Shown here: positions 48,657-58,138 of the stretch, piece after piece
Layout of the letters: the number at the start of each line of letters is the position of its first letter
How positions within the stretch are numbered: the stretch's first letter is position 1
Origin: Alistipes excrementigallinarum
GTDB lineage: Bacteria > Bacteroidota > Bacteroidia > Bacteroidales > Rikenellaceae
NCBI GenBank assembly: GCA_019112825.1
Contig: DXIP01000011.1
Location: 49,302 to 113,301 of the forward strand
Direction of reading: 5' to 3'
Length of the DNA: 64,000 bases
Position numbers and translations under genes: made by a program
Notes under the pieces: model-generated
Seen by the model: only the letters and a program-made list of their open reading frames with translations
The model's database searches: none
What the model was told of the DNA's origin: nothing

Positions 48657-49031
48657 ATGGAAGCGCAAGAAAGGCACCGCACGCCGGGCGGCGCGCCGGA
48701 GACGGGGAGAGGCAGCGGGCGCCTGCTACTCGTCGTGCTGCTCTTCGTCACGACAGCCATCCTGGCGCTGCTGCTTCTGCTCACGGCCGCCGTGGTGGGG
48801 CTCTCGCTCCTCACGGGGTCGTTCATCGCCTCGACGCTGATTCTGGGAGGCTTCTTCGCCCTCATGGCGGCGGTGGTCTACCTGGCGGCGCTCCGCGAGG
48901 AGGTGGAGCGGCTGCGCGCCCGTGCCGAAACGGTCTACGAGGTGGCGCGAGCCGCCCGCAGCGGCTACGAGTGGCTCGCCTCTAAGGTTGCGCTTCTCAG
49001 CCGCCTCGGCGACGCACTGCGCCGGGAGTAG
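48657..49031 (+). CDS. Small membrane protein (phage-holin/DUF1469-like)
   Basis: 124 residues from ATG 48657. Two transmembrane helices (LLLVVLLFVTTAILALLLLL and FIASTLILGGFFALMAAVVYL), then an amphipathic charged helix. This is the usual companion of YtxH in Bacteroidales; role unknown. Confidence 0.75.
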   Translation: MEAQERHRTPGGAPETGRGSGRLLLVVLLFVTTAILALLLLLTAAVVGLSLLTGSFIASTLILGGFFALMAAVVYLAALREEVERLRARAETVYEVARAARSGYEWLASKVALLSRLGDALRRE

Positions 49032-49175
49032 GGGTGCCGGGGGCCGGGAGCCGGGAGCCGCCCGCGGTTGAAAGCACCCGCGCCGGGACCACGTCCCGTC
49101 CAGCCGCAGCCACGCCTCCCCGCCGCTGCCACCGTGAGCAGCCGCCGGAGCCCCTTCCTCGCCGCCGCGCACAAC

Positions 49176-49213
49176 AAAAAACCGATACCGGTTATCCGGT
49201 ATCGGTTTTTTGT
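49176..49213. terminator. Bidirectional terminator
   Basis: AAAAAACCGATACCGG, TTA, TCCGGTATCGGTTTTTT between two convergent genes. Confidence 0.9.
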
Positions 49214-49241
49214 TCAACACCCCTGAGGGCGTCTCGGTCGA

Positions 49242-49796
49242 CTATTTGCCGAAGTAGCGCTTGTAGAGACCCTCGAAGCCCTTGCCGTGACGAGCCTCGT
49301 CCTTGGCCATCTCGTGAACCGTGTCGTGTACGGCATCGAGGTTCTGCTCCTTGGCCAGACGGGCCAGACGCATCTTGTCCTCGCAGGCACCGCACTCGGC
49401 GTTCATGCGCTTGTAGAGGTTGGTCTTCGTATCCCATACCACCTCGCCAATCAGCTCGGCGAACTTCGAAGCGTGCTCGGCCTCCTCCCATGCGTAGCGC
49501 TTGTAGGCCTCGGCGATTTCGGGATAGCCCTCACGGTCGGCCTGACGGCTCATGGCCAGGTACATGCCCACCTCGGTGCACTCGCCCATGAAGTGGTTCT
49601 GGAGACCCTCCCAGAGCTCGGGGCTGGCACCCTTGCCGTCGCCCAGCTTGTGAACGGTCACGAAGTCGAGGTTGCCCTCCTCCTCTACGACCTCTACGAA
49701 CTTATCCTTGCCTGCCTTGCAGAGCGGGCACTGCTCGGGTGCCTCGGGACCTTCGTGGATATATCCACATACGGTACAACGCCATTTCTTTGCCAT
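49242..49796 (-). CDS. Reverse rubrerythrin
   Basis: 184 residues. The rubredoxin domain is N-terminal (Cys7-x2-Cys10 and Cys23-x2-Cys26), followed by a diiron four-helix domain (EVGMYLAMSRQADREGY, WEEAEHASKF, DEARHGKGFEG). Reversed order compared with classic rubrerythrin. It reduces hydrogen peroxide or oxygen in anaerobes. Confidence 0.95.
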   Translation of the reverse strand: MAKKWRCTVCGYIHEGPEAPEQCPLCKAGKDKFVEVVEEEGNLDFVTVHKLGDGKGASPELWEGLQNHFMGECTEVGMYLAMSRQADREGYPEIAEAYKRYAWEEAEHASKFAELIGEVVWDTKTNLYKRMNAECGACEDKMRLARLAKEQNLDAVHDTVHEMAKDEARHGKGFEGLYKRYFGK

Positions 49797-49929
49797 AACT
49801 GTATCGATGTTAAGTTAGTGTGTTTGTAATTTTGGAACTGTTTGCATTGGTTTGCACGACAAAGGTAAGAATTCTTTGCGGAAATCCTATAAAAGACCTA
49901 TTGTCTTTTTTTATGGAGCGATAAGCCGT

Positions 49930-50288
49930 ACCTATAGCCGAGCCCGGAGGGGTTGCCCGGGGGTGTTCGCAGCGGTCGGGAACGGGGGGCGCCGCGGCGG
50001 AGGGAGGTGTTCGTGCCGCCCGAGGGTCTGTGCGCGCCGCCCGGGGAGAGTGTCCGCGGCGACCGGGGGCGGTCCAAGACGGGCCGGGGTGTTCGCGGAG
50101 GCCCGGGAGACCTATCCTCGCCGTCCGGGAACCTGTCCACGCCGCCCGGCAGGGGTTCTGTCCGCGGCAACCGGCAGGGGTTCTGTCCGCGGCAACCGGA
50201 GAGGGTCTGCGGAGGCGGACCGATTCGCAGCGAGCCCCACCTATTCGTGCCGCCCGGGAGCCGTCCTCGCCGCCCGGGGAAGTCCCGC
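49930..50288. repeat. Array derived from the 3' end of the thioredoxin-like gene
   Basis: The gene end on the minus strand (CGCCGCGAATAG) recurs as GGCGGCACGAATAG, GGACGGCGAGGATAG and GGCGGCGTGGACAG and other variants. Two exact 25-bp units (around 50149-50198) are part of it. No gene is seen from 49920 to 50288. Confidence 0.8.
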
Positions 50289-51242
50289 CTATTCGCGGCG
50301 GTCGATGACCTCCTCGATGTAGGGTACGTCGGTCGAATCCTTCACCAGCACGCGCTTGCGGCTGTCGAGCAGGTAGAGCGCCGGAATGGCCTCCAGGTCG
50401 TAGCTCCCCGTCTCGCGGATGACGCAGCCGTCGTCGTAGCCGTTAATCCACGCGGCGGGAATCTGGTCGCGGTAGGCGCGCCACTCGGCCAAATCCTCGT
50501 CGGGATAGAGCGCCAGCACCTTCAGCCGACCACGCTCCTGCATCTCGGAGAGCATCGGCGAGGAGACTATCGCCTCGCGAATCTGACGGCACATCGGACA
50601 GCCCGGATTGTTGATGAAGAGCAGCACATACTCCGCGCGGATGTCGTAGAGGCGCCCCGTGGCACCCGAGGCGAGCGTATAGCGGAAGTCGTTGGCCGGC
50701 TGCCCGAGGCGGTTCTGCAGCGCTATCTGCAGGTCGTACTCGGGCCCCAGCTTCTCGTACTGGTCCAGATAGGGGCTCGCAAGCTGCGCGCGGAGCACCG
50801 GGATGTAGAACTCGCCGTTGCGCAGCGGCGAGTTGGGGTCGCGCAGCACCCGCTCGGCCAGCATCGAGAAGTAGCGCAGCATGGGTGCCGAGGCCGAAGC
50901 GCGGCGCATGAGCGAATCCATCGGCGCACCGTCCGTCGGATGTTCCGAGAGCAGCGAGACGTAGGAGGCGAAGGCCTCAAGCATCGAGAGCGTGTCGGCC
51001 TTGTGGACGAAGAGCGTGTCCGAGAAGTCGAAGCGGTCCCAGTAGTGGCACCGCAGGTAGTCGCGCTGCTCGGCGGGGGCGAGGCCCGAGGGGGCGATGG
51101 GGGGAAGAAAGACCTTCATCTCGGCTGCTGCTGCAGCCACGGCCTCCTGCTGCTGTTGCCGGGTGCGGCGGCCGCCGCACGAGAGGGCGAGGGCGGCCAC
51201 GGCCGCAAGGAGGAGCATCTTCAGCGACGTCTTCATGTTCAT
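50289..51242 (-). CDS. DUF5106 / thioredoxin-like lipoprotein
   Basis: 317 residues from ATG 51242. The lipoprotein signal ends ALALSC. An N-terminal DUF5106-like helical domain (RDYLRCHYWDRFDFSDTLF) is followed by a thioredoxin-like domain with LLFINNPGCPMCRQI (CxxC) and cis-Pro region EAIPALYLLD. It is probably a cell-surface or periplasmic redox protein. Confidence 0.88.
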   Translation of the reverse strand: MNMKTSLKMLLLAAVAALALSCGGRRTRQQQQEAVAAAAAEMKVFLPPIAPSGLAPAEQRDYLRCHYWDRFDFSDTLFVHKADTLSMLEAFASYVSLLSEHPTDGAPMDSLMRRASASAPMLRYFSMLAERVLRDPNSPLRNGEFYIPVLRAQLASPYLDQYEKLGPEYDLQIALQNRLGQPANDFRYTLASGATGRLYDIRAEYVLLFINNPGCPMCRQIREAIVSSPMLSEMQERGRLKVLALYPDEDLAEWRAYRDQIPAAWINGYDDGCVIRETGSYDLEAIPALYLLDSRKRVLVKDSTDVPYIEEVIDRRE

Positions 51243-51389
51243 GGCTGTGTAACGTTCTTGTGAGAAACAAATATAGGTCTTTTCCGGCAACTTTCCGCGC
51301 ACGGAGGGGGCAAAAAGCGTGCGGCGACGTTTTTTGCACGGTAGTTGCACCTGGCGCAAGCGTCAAATTCACAAAAGAACCGAAATTCT

Positions 51390-53063
51390 ATGGATGCAAA
51401 AAAAACATCGGGTACGGGGTTCAAGCTGAGTGTCATGACGCTGGCCATCATGAACGTGACGGCGGTCGTCAGCCTGCGCGGACTCCCTGCCGAGGCGGTC
51501 TACGGACCCTCTTCGGCCTTCTACTACCTCTTTGCCGCCATCGTCTTCCTCATCCCCACGGCGCTCGTGGCCGCCGAGCTGGCCGCCATGTTCGCCGACA
51601 AGCAGGGCGGCGTCTTCCGCTGGGTGGGCGAAGCCTACGGCGCACGGACGGGCTTTCTGGCCATCTGGCTGCAATGGATTGAATCGACCATCTGGTACCC
51701 CACGGTGCTCACCTTCGGGGCGGTCTCGATTGCCTTCATCGGGGTCAACGAGGCCCACGACATGACGCTCGCCTCGAACAAGCTCTTCACGCTGGTCATC
51801 GTGCTGGCCATCTACTGGCTGGCCACCTTCATCTCGCTCAAGGGGCTCGACTGGGTGGGCAAAATCAGCAAGTGGGGCGGCATGATAGGCACCATCATCC
51901 CCGCCGGACTGCTCATCGTGCTGGGCATCGTCTACATCGCCTCGGGCGGCCACAACAACATGAACATGTCGCAGGGCTTCTTCCCCGACCTGACGAAGCT
52001 CGACAACCTGGTGCTCGCCAGCGGCATCTTCCTCTTCTACGCCGGCATGGAGATGATGGGCATCCACGTGATGGAGGTGCGCAATCCGTCGCGCAACTAC
52101 CCGCGCGCCATCATCATCGGCTCGCTCATCACGGTCTGCATCTTCGTGCTGGGCACCTTCTCGCTGGGCTTCATCATCCCGGCCAAGGACATCAGCCTGA
52201 CGCAGTCGCTGCTCATCGGCTTCGACAACTACTTCCGCTACCTGCACATGTCGTGGGCCTCGCCCGTCATCGCCGTGGCGCTGATGTTCGGCGTGCTGGC
52301 CGGCGTGCTCACCTGGGTGGCCGGCCCCTCGAAGGGTATCTACGCCGTGGGCAAGGCGGGCTACCTGCCCCCCTTCTTCCAGAAGGCCAACCGCATCGGC
52401 GTGCAGCGCAACATCCTGCTCGTGCAGGGGGGCGTGGTCACGCTGCTGGCGCTGCTCTTCGTCGTCATGCCCTCGGTGCAGTCCTTCTACCAGATTCTCT
52501 CGCAGCTCACCGTGCTGCTCTACCTCATCATGTACATGCTGATGTTCTCGGCGGCCATCGTGCTGCGCTACAAGCTCCGCGACACGCCGCGCCCGTTCCG
52601 TCTGGGCCGGGGCAACGGCCTGATGTGGCTGCTCGGGGCACTCGGCTTCTGCGGTGCGCTGCTCGCCTTCGTGCTGAGCTTCATCCCGCCCGCCCAGATT
52701 CAGACGGGAAGCAGCGCCGTCTGGTACTCGGTGCTCATCGTCGGCTGCATCGTGGTGGTGGCGGCACCCTTCGTGATTTACGCCCTGCGCAAGCCCTCGT
52801 GGCGTGACCCGCAGGCCGCAGCCGACTTCGCACCCTTCCACTGGGAGGCCGCCGCAACGACTTCGAAAGCCGCTCCGGCCGCAGCGACCGCCCCGAGGAC
52901 CACTTCGACCGCAACCCCTGCCGCAGCCCCGGCTTCGAAAGCCGCTCCGGCCGCCGCACCAACGGCTCCGAAGGCCCCCTCCGCCGCTCCGAAGAGCACG
53001 CCGTCCGCCCCGACCGGCTCCTCCGCCGCGGGAAACAAGGGCGGCCACACCCCGAAACAATAA
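51390..53063 (+). CDS. gadC: Glutamate/GABA antiporter
   Basis: 557 residues, about 12 transmembrane helices (APC superfamily). MNVTAVVSLRGLPAEAVYG at the start is the GadC hallmark. The last about 75 residues are Ala/Pro/Thr/Ser-rich repeats in place of the folded C-plug of E. coli GadC. It exports GABA in exchange for glutamate. Followed by glsA after 20 bp. Confidence 0.94.
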   Translation: MDAKKTSGTGFKLSVMTLAIMNVTAVVSLRGLPAEAVYGPSSAFYYLFAAIVFLIPTALVAAELAAMFADKQGGVFRWVGEAYGARTGFLAIWLQWIESTIWYPTVLTFGAVSIAFIGVNEAHDMTLASNKLFTLVIVLAIYWLATFISLKGLDWVGKISKWGGMIGTIIPAGLLIVLGIVYIASGGHNNMNMSQGFFPDLTKLDNLVLASGIFLFYAGMEMMGIHVMEVRNPSRNYPRAIIIGSLITVCIFVLGTFSLGFIIPAKDISLTQSLLIGFDNYFRYLHMSWASPVIAVALMFGVLAGVLTWVAGPSKGIYAVGKAGYLPPFFQKANRIGVQRNILLVQGGVVTLLALLFVVMPSVQSFYQILSQLTVLLYLIMYMLMFSAAIVLRYKLRDTPRPFRLGRGNGLMWLLGALGFCGALLAFVLSFIPPAQIQTGSSAVWYSVLIVGCIVVVAAPFVIYALRKPSWRDPQAAADFAPFHWEAAATTSKAAPAAATAPRTTSTATPAAAPASKAAPAAAPTAPKAPSAAPKSTPSAPTGSSAAGNKGGHTPKQ

Positions 53064-53083
53064 CCAACACACACATTACCACC

Positions 53084-54064
53084 ATGTTACATCGAATCGA
53101 CAAAACCACCGTCCGCAACGCGCTGCAGCAGGCCTACGAATGCACCCGCGAGACCAACTCGGGCAAGAATGCGGACTACATCCCCTACCTGGCGAAGGTT
53201 CCCTCGGAGCTCTTCGGCATCTCGGCCTGCCTGCCCGACGGCGAGGTCATCACCGTGGGCGACACCGACTGCGCCTTCGGCATCGAATCGGTCTCGAAGG
53301 TGCCCACGGCGCTGCTCGTCATGGAGCAGTACGGGCCCCAGAAGGTGATGAACCGCATCGGCGCCGACGCCACGGGCCTCCCCTTCAACTCCATCATCGC
53401 CATCCTGCTCGAGAAGGACCACCCCTCGACGCCGCTGGTCAACGCCGGCGCCATCAGCGCCTGCTCGATGGTCAAGCCCGTGGGCGATGCCGAGGGGAAG
53501 TGGAAGGCCATCGTCGACTTCATCGAGGGGCTTGCGGGCTCCGAGGTGACGCTCATCGACGAGCTCTACCGCTCGGAGTCGGCCACCAACTTCAACAACC
53601 GCTCCATCACCTGGCTGCTCAAGAACTACAACCGCATCTACGACGACCCCGAGATGTCGCTCGACCTCTACACGCGGCAGTGTTCGCTCGGCATCACGGC
53701 GCGTCAGCTCTCGATTCTGGGTGCGACGATAGCCTTCGGCGGCCGCAACCCGGTGACGCGCAAGCAAATCTTCCGCACGGAGCTCACCCCGAAAATCGTC
53801 TCGCTGATGGCCACCGTGGGCTTCTACGAGCATACGGGCGACTGGCTCTACACCACGGGGCTGCCCGCCAAGTCGGGAGTCGGCGGAGGCATCGTGGGGG
53901 TTATTCCGGGGGTCATGGGCATCGCCTCGTTTGCGCCGCCGCTCGACGCCTCGGGCAACTCGGTCAAGGCGCAGCTGGCGCTGAAGTTCGTCATGGACCG
54001 CCTCAACCTCAACATCTTCAACCCCGACCGCTGCATCACGGCCGTACCGGAATCGGTCGCCTGA
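53084..54064 (+). CDS. glsA: Glutaminase
   Basis: 326 residues. Beta-lactamase-like glutaminase with catalytic Ser69-x2-Lys72 (ESVSKV), NAGAI and YYRSES-type segment (YRSESATNFNN). It releases ammonia from glutamine and supplies glutamate to GadB; ammonia also neutralises acid. Confidence 0.95.
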   Translation: MLHRIDKTTVRNALQQAYECTRETNSGKNADYIPYLAKVPSELFGISACLPDGEVITVGDTDCAFGIESVSKVPTALLVMEQYGPQKVMNRIGADATGLPFNSIIAILLEKDHPSTPLVNAGAISACSMVKPVGDAEGKWKAIVDFIEGLAGSEVTLIDELYRSESATNFNNRSITWLLKNYNRIYDDPEMSLDLYTRQCSLGITARQLSILGATIAFGGRNPVTRKQIFRTELTPKIVSLMATVGFYEHTGDWLYTTGLPAKSGVGGGIVGVIPGVMGIASFAPPLDASGNSVKAQLALKFVMDRLNLNIFNPDRCITAVPESVA

Positions 54065-54335
54065 ACGGGGCCCGGGTGGAGAGGACGTCCCCCCGCCCCA
54101 CCGGCGGGAAAACGACGACCCGCCCCGGGAGCAAGGGCCCCGGCACCCCGCTCCATTCGGGAAGGGCTCCGGCGCTCCGCCCGGCAGCGGACAAGCGACG
54201 GCCCGACCCGAAAACAAGGGCCCCGGCACCCCGCTCCATCCGGGAAAGGGCTCCGGCGCTCCGCCCGGCGGCGGACAAACAACGGTTCCGACCCGAAAAC
54301 AAGGGCCCGGCCCCGCCCCACCGGCGGGAAAACGA
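54065..54335. repeat. About 103-bp tandem repeat 3' of glsA
   Basis: Slightly over two copies of a unit that includes GGGCCCCGGCACCCCGCTCC, GGGCTCCGGCGCTCCGCCC and GACCCGAAAACAAGG. No gene. Confidence 0.75.
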
Positions 54336-54376
54336 AGCGGGCCGGCTGCACTGCGCAGCCGGCCCGCTCTCTTTTG
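54336..54376. terminator. Terminator between glsA and acyl-CoA dehydrogenase
   Basis: AGCGGGCCGGCTGC, ACTGC, GCAGCCGGCCCGCT then CTCTTTT; convergent genes on both sides. Confidence 0.8.
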
Positions 54377-54391
54377 CGGTCAACGACCCTA

Positions 54392-56116
54392 TCAGCAATC
54401 CTGCTCGACAGCGTGGAAGAGCTCCACGTCGCTCACATCGGACTTCATCACGTAGTCATATGCCTCGGAAACCTTGCCGTCGGCCAGCTTCGCATAGATG
54501 CGGGCCGAGTTGACATACTCCTCCGACTCGCCGGCCTGACGGGCCAGCAGGTAGGTGATGATGATGTGTCCGGCGGTCTCGACCAGACGGCGGGCATGGA
54601 AGTCCTTGAAGCCGGCAGCCTGCTTCTCACCCTCCTCGACGTGGGCAATCATCTCGGCCAGACGGCCCTTCAGCTCGGCCAGACGGGCCACAATCGGCTG
54701 CATCGCCTCCGAATACTCGGCGGCGGCATAGCGCTCAATCTGCTCCATGAAGGTGCCCTTCGTCACGGCGTTGATGGCCGCCACGACCTGCAGCTGCGAG
54801 GTGCCCTCGTAGATGTTCATGATGCGCGCATCGCGGTAGAGACGCTCGCAGGGATAATCCTTCATGAAGCCCGAACCGCCGTGAATCTGAATCGCGTCGT
54901 AGGCCAGCTGGTTGGCATACTCCGACGAGAAGAGCTTCACCAGCGGCGTGAAGCCGTCGGCCAGGCGGTTGTAGAACTTCATCTCCTGACGCTCCGCGCC
55001 CTCGAGCGGACGCTCGTGCGAGATGTGGGTGTACTGCTTGTAGATTTCGACGAAGCGCGTGGTCTCGTAGAGCAGCGCGCGGGCGCCCTGCAGCTTGGCC
55101 TTCATGTTGGAGAGCATCTCGGCCACGGCGGCGAACTTGACAATCGGCTTGCCGAACTGCTCACGCTCGTGGGCATACTTCAGCGCCTCGCGGTAGGCCG
55201 CCTCGCACGTGCCGACCGACTGCGCGCCGATACCCAGACGGGCGGCGTTCATCAGCGACATCACGTACTTGATAAGACCCATCTTACGGTCGCCGACCAG
55301 CTGCGCCGGAGCGTTCGTGAAGACCAGCTCGCAGGTGGGCGAGCCCTTGATACCCATCTTGTTCTCGATGCGGCGCACCTTCACGCCGCCGTCGCGCTTG
55401 TCGTAGACGAGCATCGACAGACCGCGTGCGTCGGTCGTACCCTCCTCGGTGCGGGCCAGCACGAGCGAGATGTCGCCGTCACCGTTGGTGATGAAGCGCT
55501 TCACGCCGTTGAGCAGCCACGTCTGGCGCTCCTCCGACCAGGTGGCCTTCAGCATGACGGCACCCAGGTCCGAACCGGCATCGGGCTCCGTGAGGTCCAT
55601 GGCGCAGGTGGCGCCGGCCGATACCCACGGCAGATACTTCTGCTTGAGCTCCTCCGAGGCGAACTCGTTGAGCGTCTCGGCGCAGTCCTGCAGACCCCAG
55701 ATGTTCTCGAATCCGGCGTCGGCGCGCGCCACCATCTCGTTGGCCATCACGAAGCAGACCAGCGGGAAGTTCAGACCGTCGTACTTGCGCGGGAGCGTCA
55801 GGCCGCTCAGTCCGGCATCGACAATCGCCTTGAGGTTCTCGACCGTACCCGAGGCGTACTCCACATGGTCGTTCACCACGCGGGGACCTTCGTGGTCGAC
55901 GCCCTCGGCATTCGGAGCAATGACCTCGCCGCAGACCTCGCCGGCGATTTCGAGCACCCGGCGGTAGGAGTCCATCGCGTCGTCGAAATCCTGCGGCGCA
56001 TAGTCGTAGAGGTCCTTCTCGGCAAATCCGCGCTCCTTGAGCTCCACAATCTTGCGCATCATCGGATGCTGGAGGTGGAACTGCAAATCCTTGTTATCTG
56101 AAAAGAAATTAGCCAT
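54392..56116 (-). CDS. Acyl-CoA dehydrogenase (long form)
   Basis: 574 residues with a C-terminal helical extension. FAD/substrate motifs CAMDLTEPDAGSDLG and FITNGDGD; catalytic Glu in IYEGTSQLQ. Encoded with both ETF subunits, so electrons pass to that ETF. Substrate probably short-chain acyl-CoA; not proven. Confidence 0.92.
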   Translation of the reverse strand: MANFFSDNKDLQFHLQHPMMRKIVELKERGFAEKDLYDYAPQDFDDAMDSYRRVLEIAGEVCGEVIAPNAEGVDHEGPRVVNDHVEYASGTVENLKAIVDAGLSGLTLPRKYDGLNFPLVCFVMANEMVARADAGFENIWGLQDCAETLNEFASEELKQKYLPWVSAGATCAMDLTEPDAGSDLGAVMLKATWSEERQTWLLNGVKRFITNGDGDISLVLARTEEGTTDARGLSMLVYDKRDGGVKVRRIENKMGIKGSPTCELVFTNAPAQLVGDRKMGLIKYVMSLMNAARLGIGAQSVGTCEAAYREALKYAHEREQFGKPIVKFAAVAEMLSNMKAKLQGARALLYETTRFVEIYKQYTHISHERPLEGAERQEMKFYNRLADGFTPLVKLFSSEYANQLAYDAIQIHGGSGFMKDYPCERLYRDARIMNIYEGTSQLQVVAAINAVTKGTFMEQIERYAAAEYSEAMQPIVARLAELKGRLAEMIAHVEEGEKQAAGFKDFHARRLVETAGHIIITYLLARQAGESEEYVNSARIYAKLADGKVSEAYDYVMKSDVSDVELFHAVEQDC

Positions 56117-57135
56117 TACTTCGAATTTTGTTTGTAGTACTTAATCATCTTGGGGATAATCTCGTTCACGTCGCCCACAATCGCATAGTCGGCAATCTTG
56201 TTGATGGGGGCCTCGGGGTCGGTGTTGATGGAGATGACCATCGACGACTGGTCCATGCCGGCCGTATGCTGAATCTGGCCCGAAATGCCGCAGGCGATGT
56301 AGAGCTTCGGACGCACCGTGACGCCGGTCTGGCCCACCTGCCGTTCGGGCTCCGTGAAGCCGGCATCGACGGCCGCACGGCTGGCGCCCACCTCGGCGCC
56401 CAGCACCTCGGCCAGCTCGTGCACCAGACGGAAGTTCTCCTTCGAGCCCATGCCGTAGCCGCCGGCCACGATGATGTTGGCACCCTTGATGTCAATCTTG
56501 CGCTCCTCAATCTGACGCTCGACAATCTTCACCGCCAGGTCGCTGTCCTTGACATAGCGCTTCCAGTCGATGAACTTCACCTCGCCGGCGGCGGGGTGTG
56601 CGGCGTACTCCTTGCGCATGACGCCCTCGCGCACGGTGGCCATCTGCGGACGGTGGTCCGGGTTGACAATCGTGGCGATGATGTTGCCGCCGAAGGCGGG
56701 ACGAATCTGGTAGAGCAGGTTCTTGTACTCCTTGCCGCTCTTGGCGTCGCGGTGGTCGCCGATGACCAGCTGCGTGCAGTCGGCCGTCAGACCGCTGTGC
56801 AGCGCCGACGAGACGCGCGGAGCGAAGTCGCGGCCGATGCAGGTGGCGCCGAAGAGGACAATCTGGGGCTTCTCCTGTTCGATGAGGCCGCACATGACGG
56901 CCGTATGGGGCAGCGTGCGGAAGGGGGCCAGCTCCTTGTCGTCGGCCACCCATACGGTGTCGGCGCCGTAGCGTGCCAGCTCCTTCTCCATGCCGGCAAG
57001 ATTTTCACCGATGACGACCGCCTCGAGCTTCACGCCGAGCGTCGCGGCCAGTTCACGGCCTTTGGTCAGCAGTTCGAGACTCACGTCGGCCACAACGCCT
57101 TTCTCGGTCTCGATGTATACGAATATGTTGTTCAT
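56116..57135 (-). CDS. etfA: Electron transfer flavoprotein alpha subunit
   Basis: 339 residues. FAD-binding region GGYGMGSKENFRLVHELAE and ACGISGQIQHTAGM. ATG 57135 is preceded by an in-frame TTG. It overlaps the dehydrogenase start by 1 bp. Confidence 0.93.
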   Translation of the reverse strand: MNNIFVYIETEKGVVADVSLELLTKGRELAATLGVKLEAVVIGENLAGMEKELARYGADTVWVADDKELAPFRTLPHTAVMCGLIEQEKPQIVLFGATCIGRDFAPRVSSALHSGLTADCTQLVIGDHRDAKSGKEYKNLLYQIRPAFGGNIIATIVNPDHRPQMATVREGVMRKEYAAHPAAGEVKFIDWKRYVKDSDLAVKIVERQIEERKIDIKGANIIVAGGYGMGSKENFRLVHELAEVLGAEVGASRAAVDAGFTEPERQVGQTGVTVRPKLYIACGISGQIQHTAGMDQSSMVISINTDPEAPINKIADYAIVGDVNEIIPKMIKYYKQNSK

Positions 57136-57150
57136 CTCTTTCAATCCGGA

Positions 57151-58029
57151 TTAACCGAGCGTGTGGCTCGCAATAAGTTCGACCATCAGGGAGTTAATGT
57201 CCTCGTCGGCGGCCGTCAGGCGCTTGGCCTCCTTGGCTGCGAAGACGACGTTCTCGATTTTCTTGACCTTCGTGGGCGAGCCCTGCAGACCGAGCTGCTG
57301 CATGTCGGGCTCGACGGCGGCGGCACCCCACTCCGTGATGCGGAGGTAGTCATGCTCCTGTGCGCGCCGTGCGGCGGCCGATTCGGGAGCGGCGGCAATC
57401 TCCGATGCGGCGAGCGCACCCTTGTACTTCATCACGCGCTTGGCATTGCGCGGACGGCACTCGGCGGCCGACTCGTTGACCGTGATGACGGCCGGAACGG
57501 GGCACTCGACCACCTCGATGCCGCCCGTGATGCGGCGCTTGATAACCAGCGACTGCTCCTTGACCTCGACAATCTGCTCGGCATAGGTCACCTGCGGCAG
57601 GCCGAGCTTCTCGGCCACCTGGGGGCCTACCTGGGCCGTATCGCCGTCGATGGCCTGACGGCCGGCGAAGATGACGTCGGGACCAATCTTGCGCAGCGCG
57701 CACGAGAGGGCGTAGGAGGTGGCCAGCGTATCCGAGCCGGCGAACTCGCGGCCCGAGAGCAGGTAGCCTCCGTCGGCACCGCGGAACATCGCGTCGCGGA
57801 TGATGTCGGCGGCACGCTGCGGGCCCATCGTGAGGATGTGCACCGTAGCACCCGGCATGCGGTCCTTCAGATTGAGCGCCATTTCGAGTGCATTGAGGTC
57901 CTCCGGGTTGAAGATGGCCGGCAGCGCAGCGCGGTTGACCGTTCCTTCGGGGGTCATCGCATCCTTGCCCACATTGCGGGTATCGGGTACCTGCTTTGCC
58001 AGCACAACGATTTTAAGCGGTTGTTTCAT
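57151..58029 (-). CDS. etfB: Electron transfer flavoprotein beta subunit
   Basis: 292 residues, longer than the usual about 255. KIVVLAKQVPDT start and GRQAIDGDTAQVGPQVAEKL motif. Forms the ETF with the next gene. Whether it bifurcates electrons cannot be decided here. Confidence 0.93.
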   Translation of the reverse strand: MKQPLKIVVLAKQVPDTRNVGKDAMTPEGTVNRAALPAIFNPEDLNALEMALNLKDRMPGATVHILTMGPQRAADIIRDAMFRGADGGYLLSGREFAGSDTLATSYALSCALRKIGPDVIFAGRQAIDGDTAQVGPQVAEKLGLPQVTYAEQIVEVKEQSLVIKRRITGGIEVVECPVPAVITVNESAAECRPRNAKRVMKYKGALAASEIAAAPESAAARRAQEHDYLRITEWGAAAVEPDMQQLGLQGSPTKVKKIENVVFAAKEAKRLTAADEDINSLMVELIASHTLG

Positions 58030-58087
58030 AGGTTGTCTATCTGTTGTAAGATTTGTTTTCGGTTCTTTCATTGCGGTCGGTCACCGT

Positions 58088-58120
58088 GCGGCGGCCGCCT
58101 CTTCACGAAACGGCCGCCGC
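58088..58120. terminator. Strong GC hairpin between purA and etfB
   Basis: GCGGCGGCCG, 13 nt, CGGCCGCCGC; no T tract. Possible attenuator or mRNA stabiliser within a purA-etfBA transcript. Confidence 0.5.
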
Positions 58121-58138
58121 GCGGCGTCGTGGCCGATG

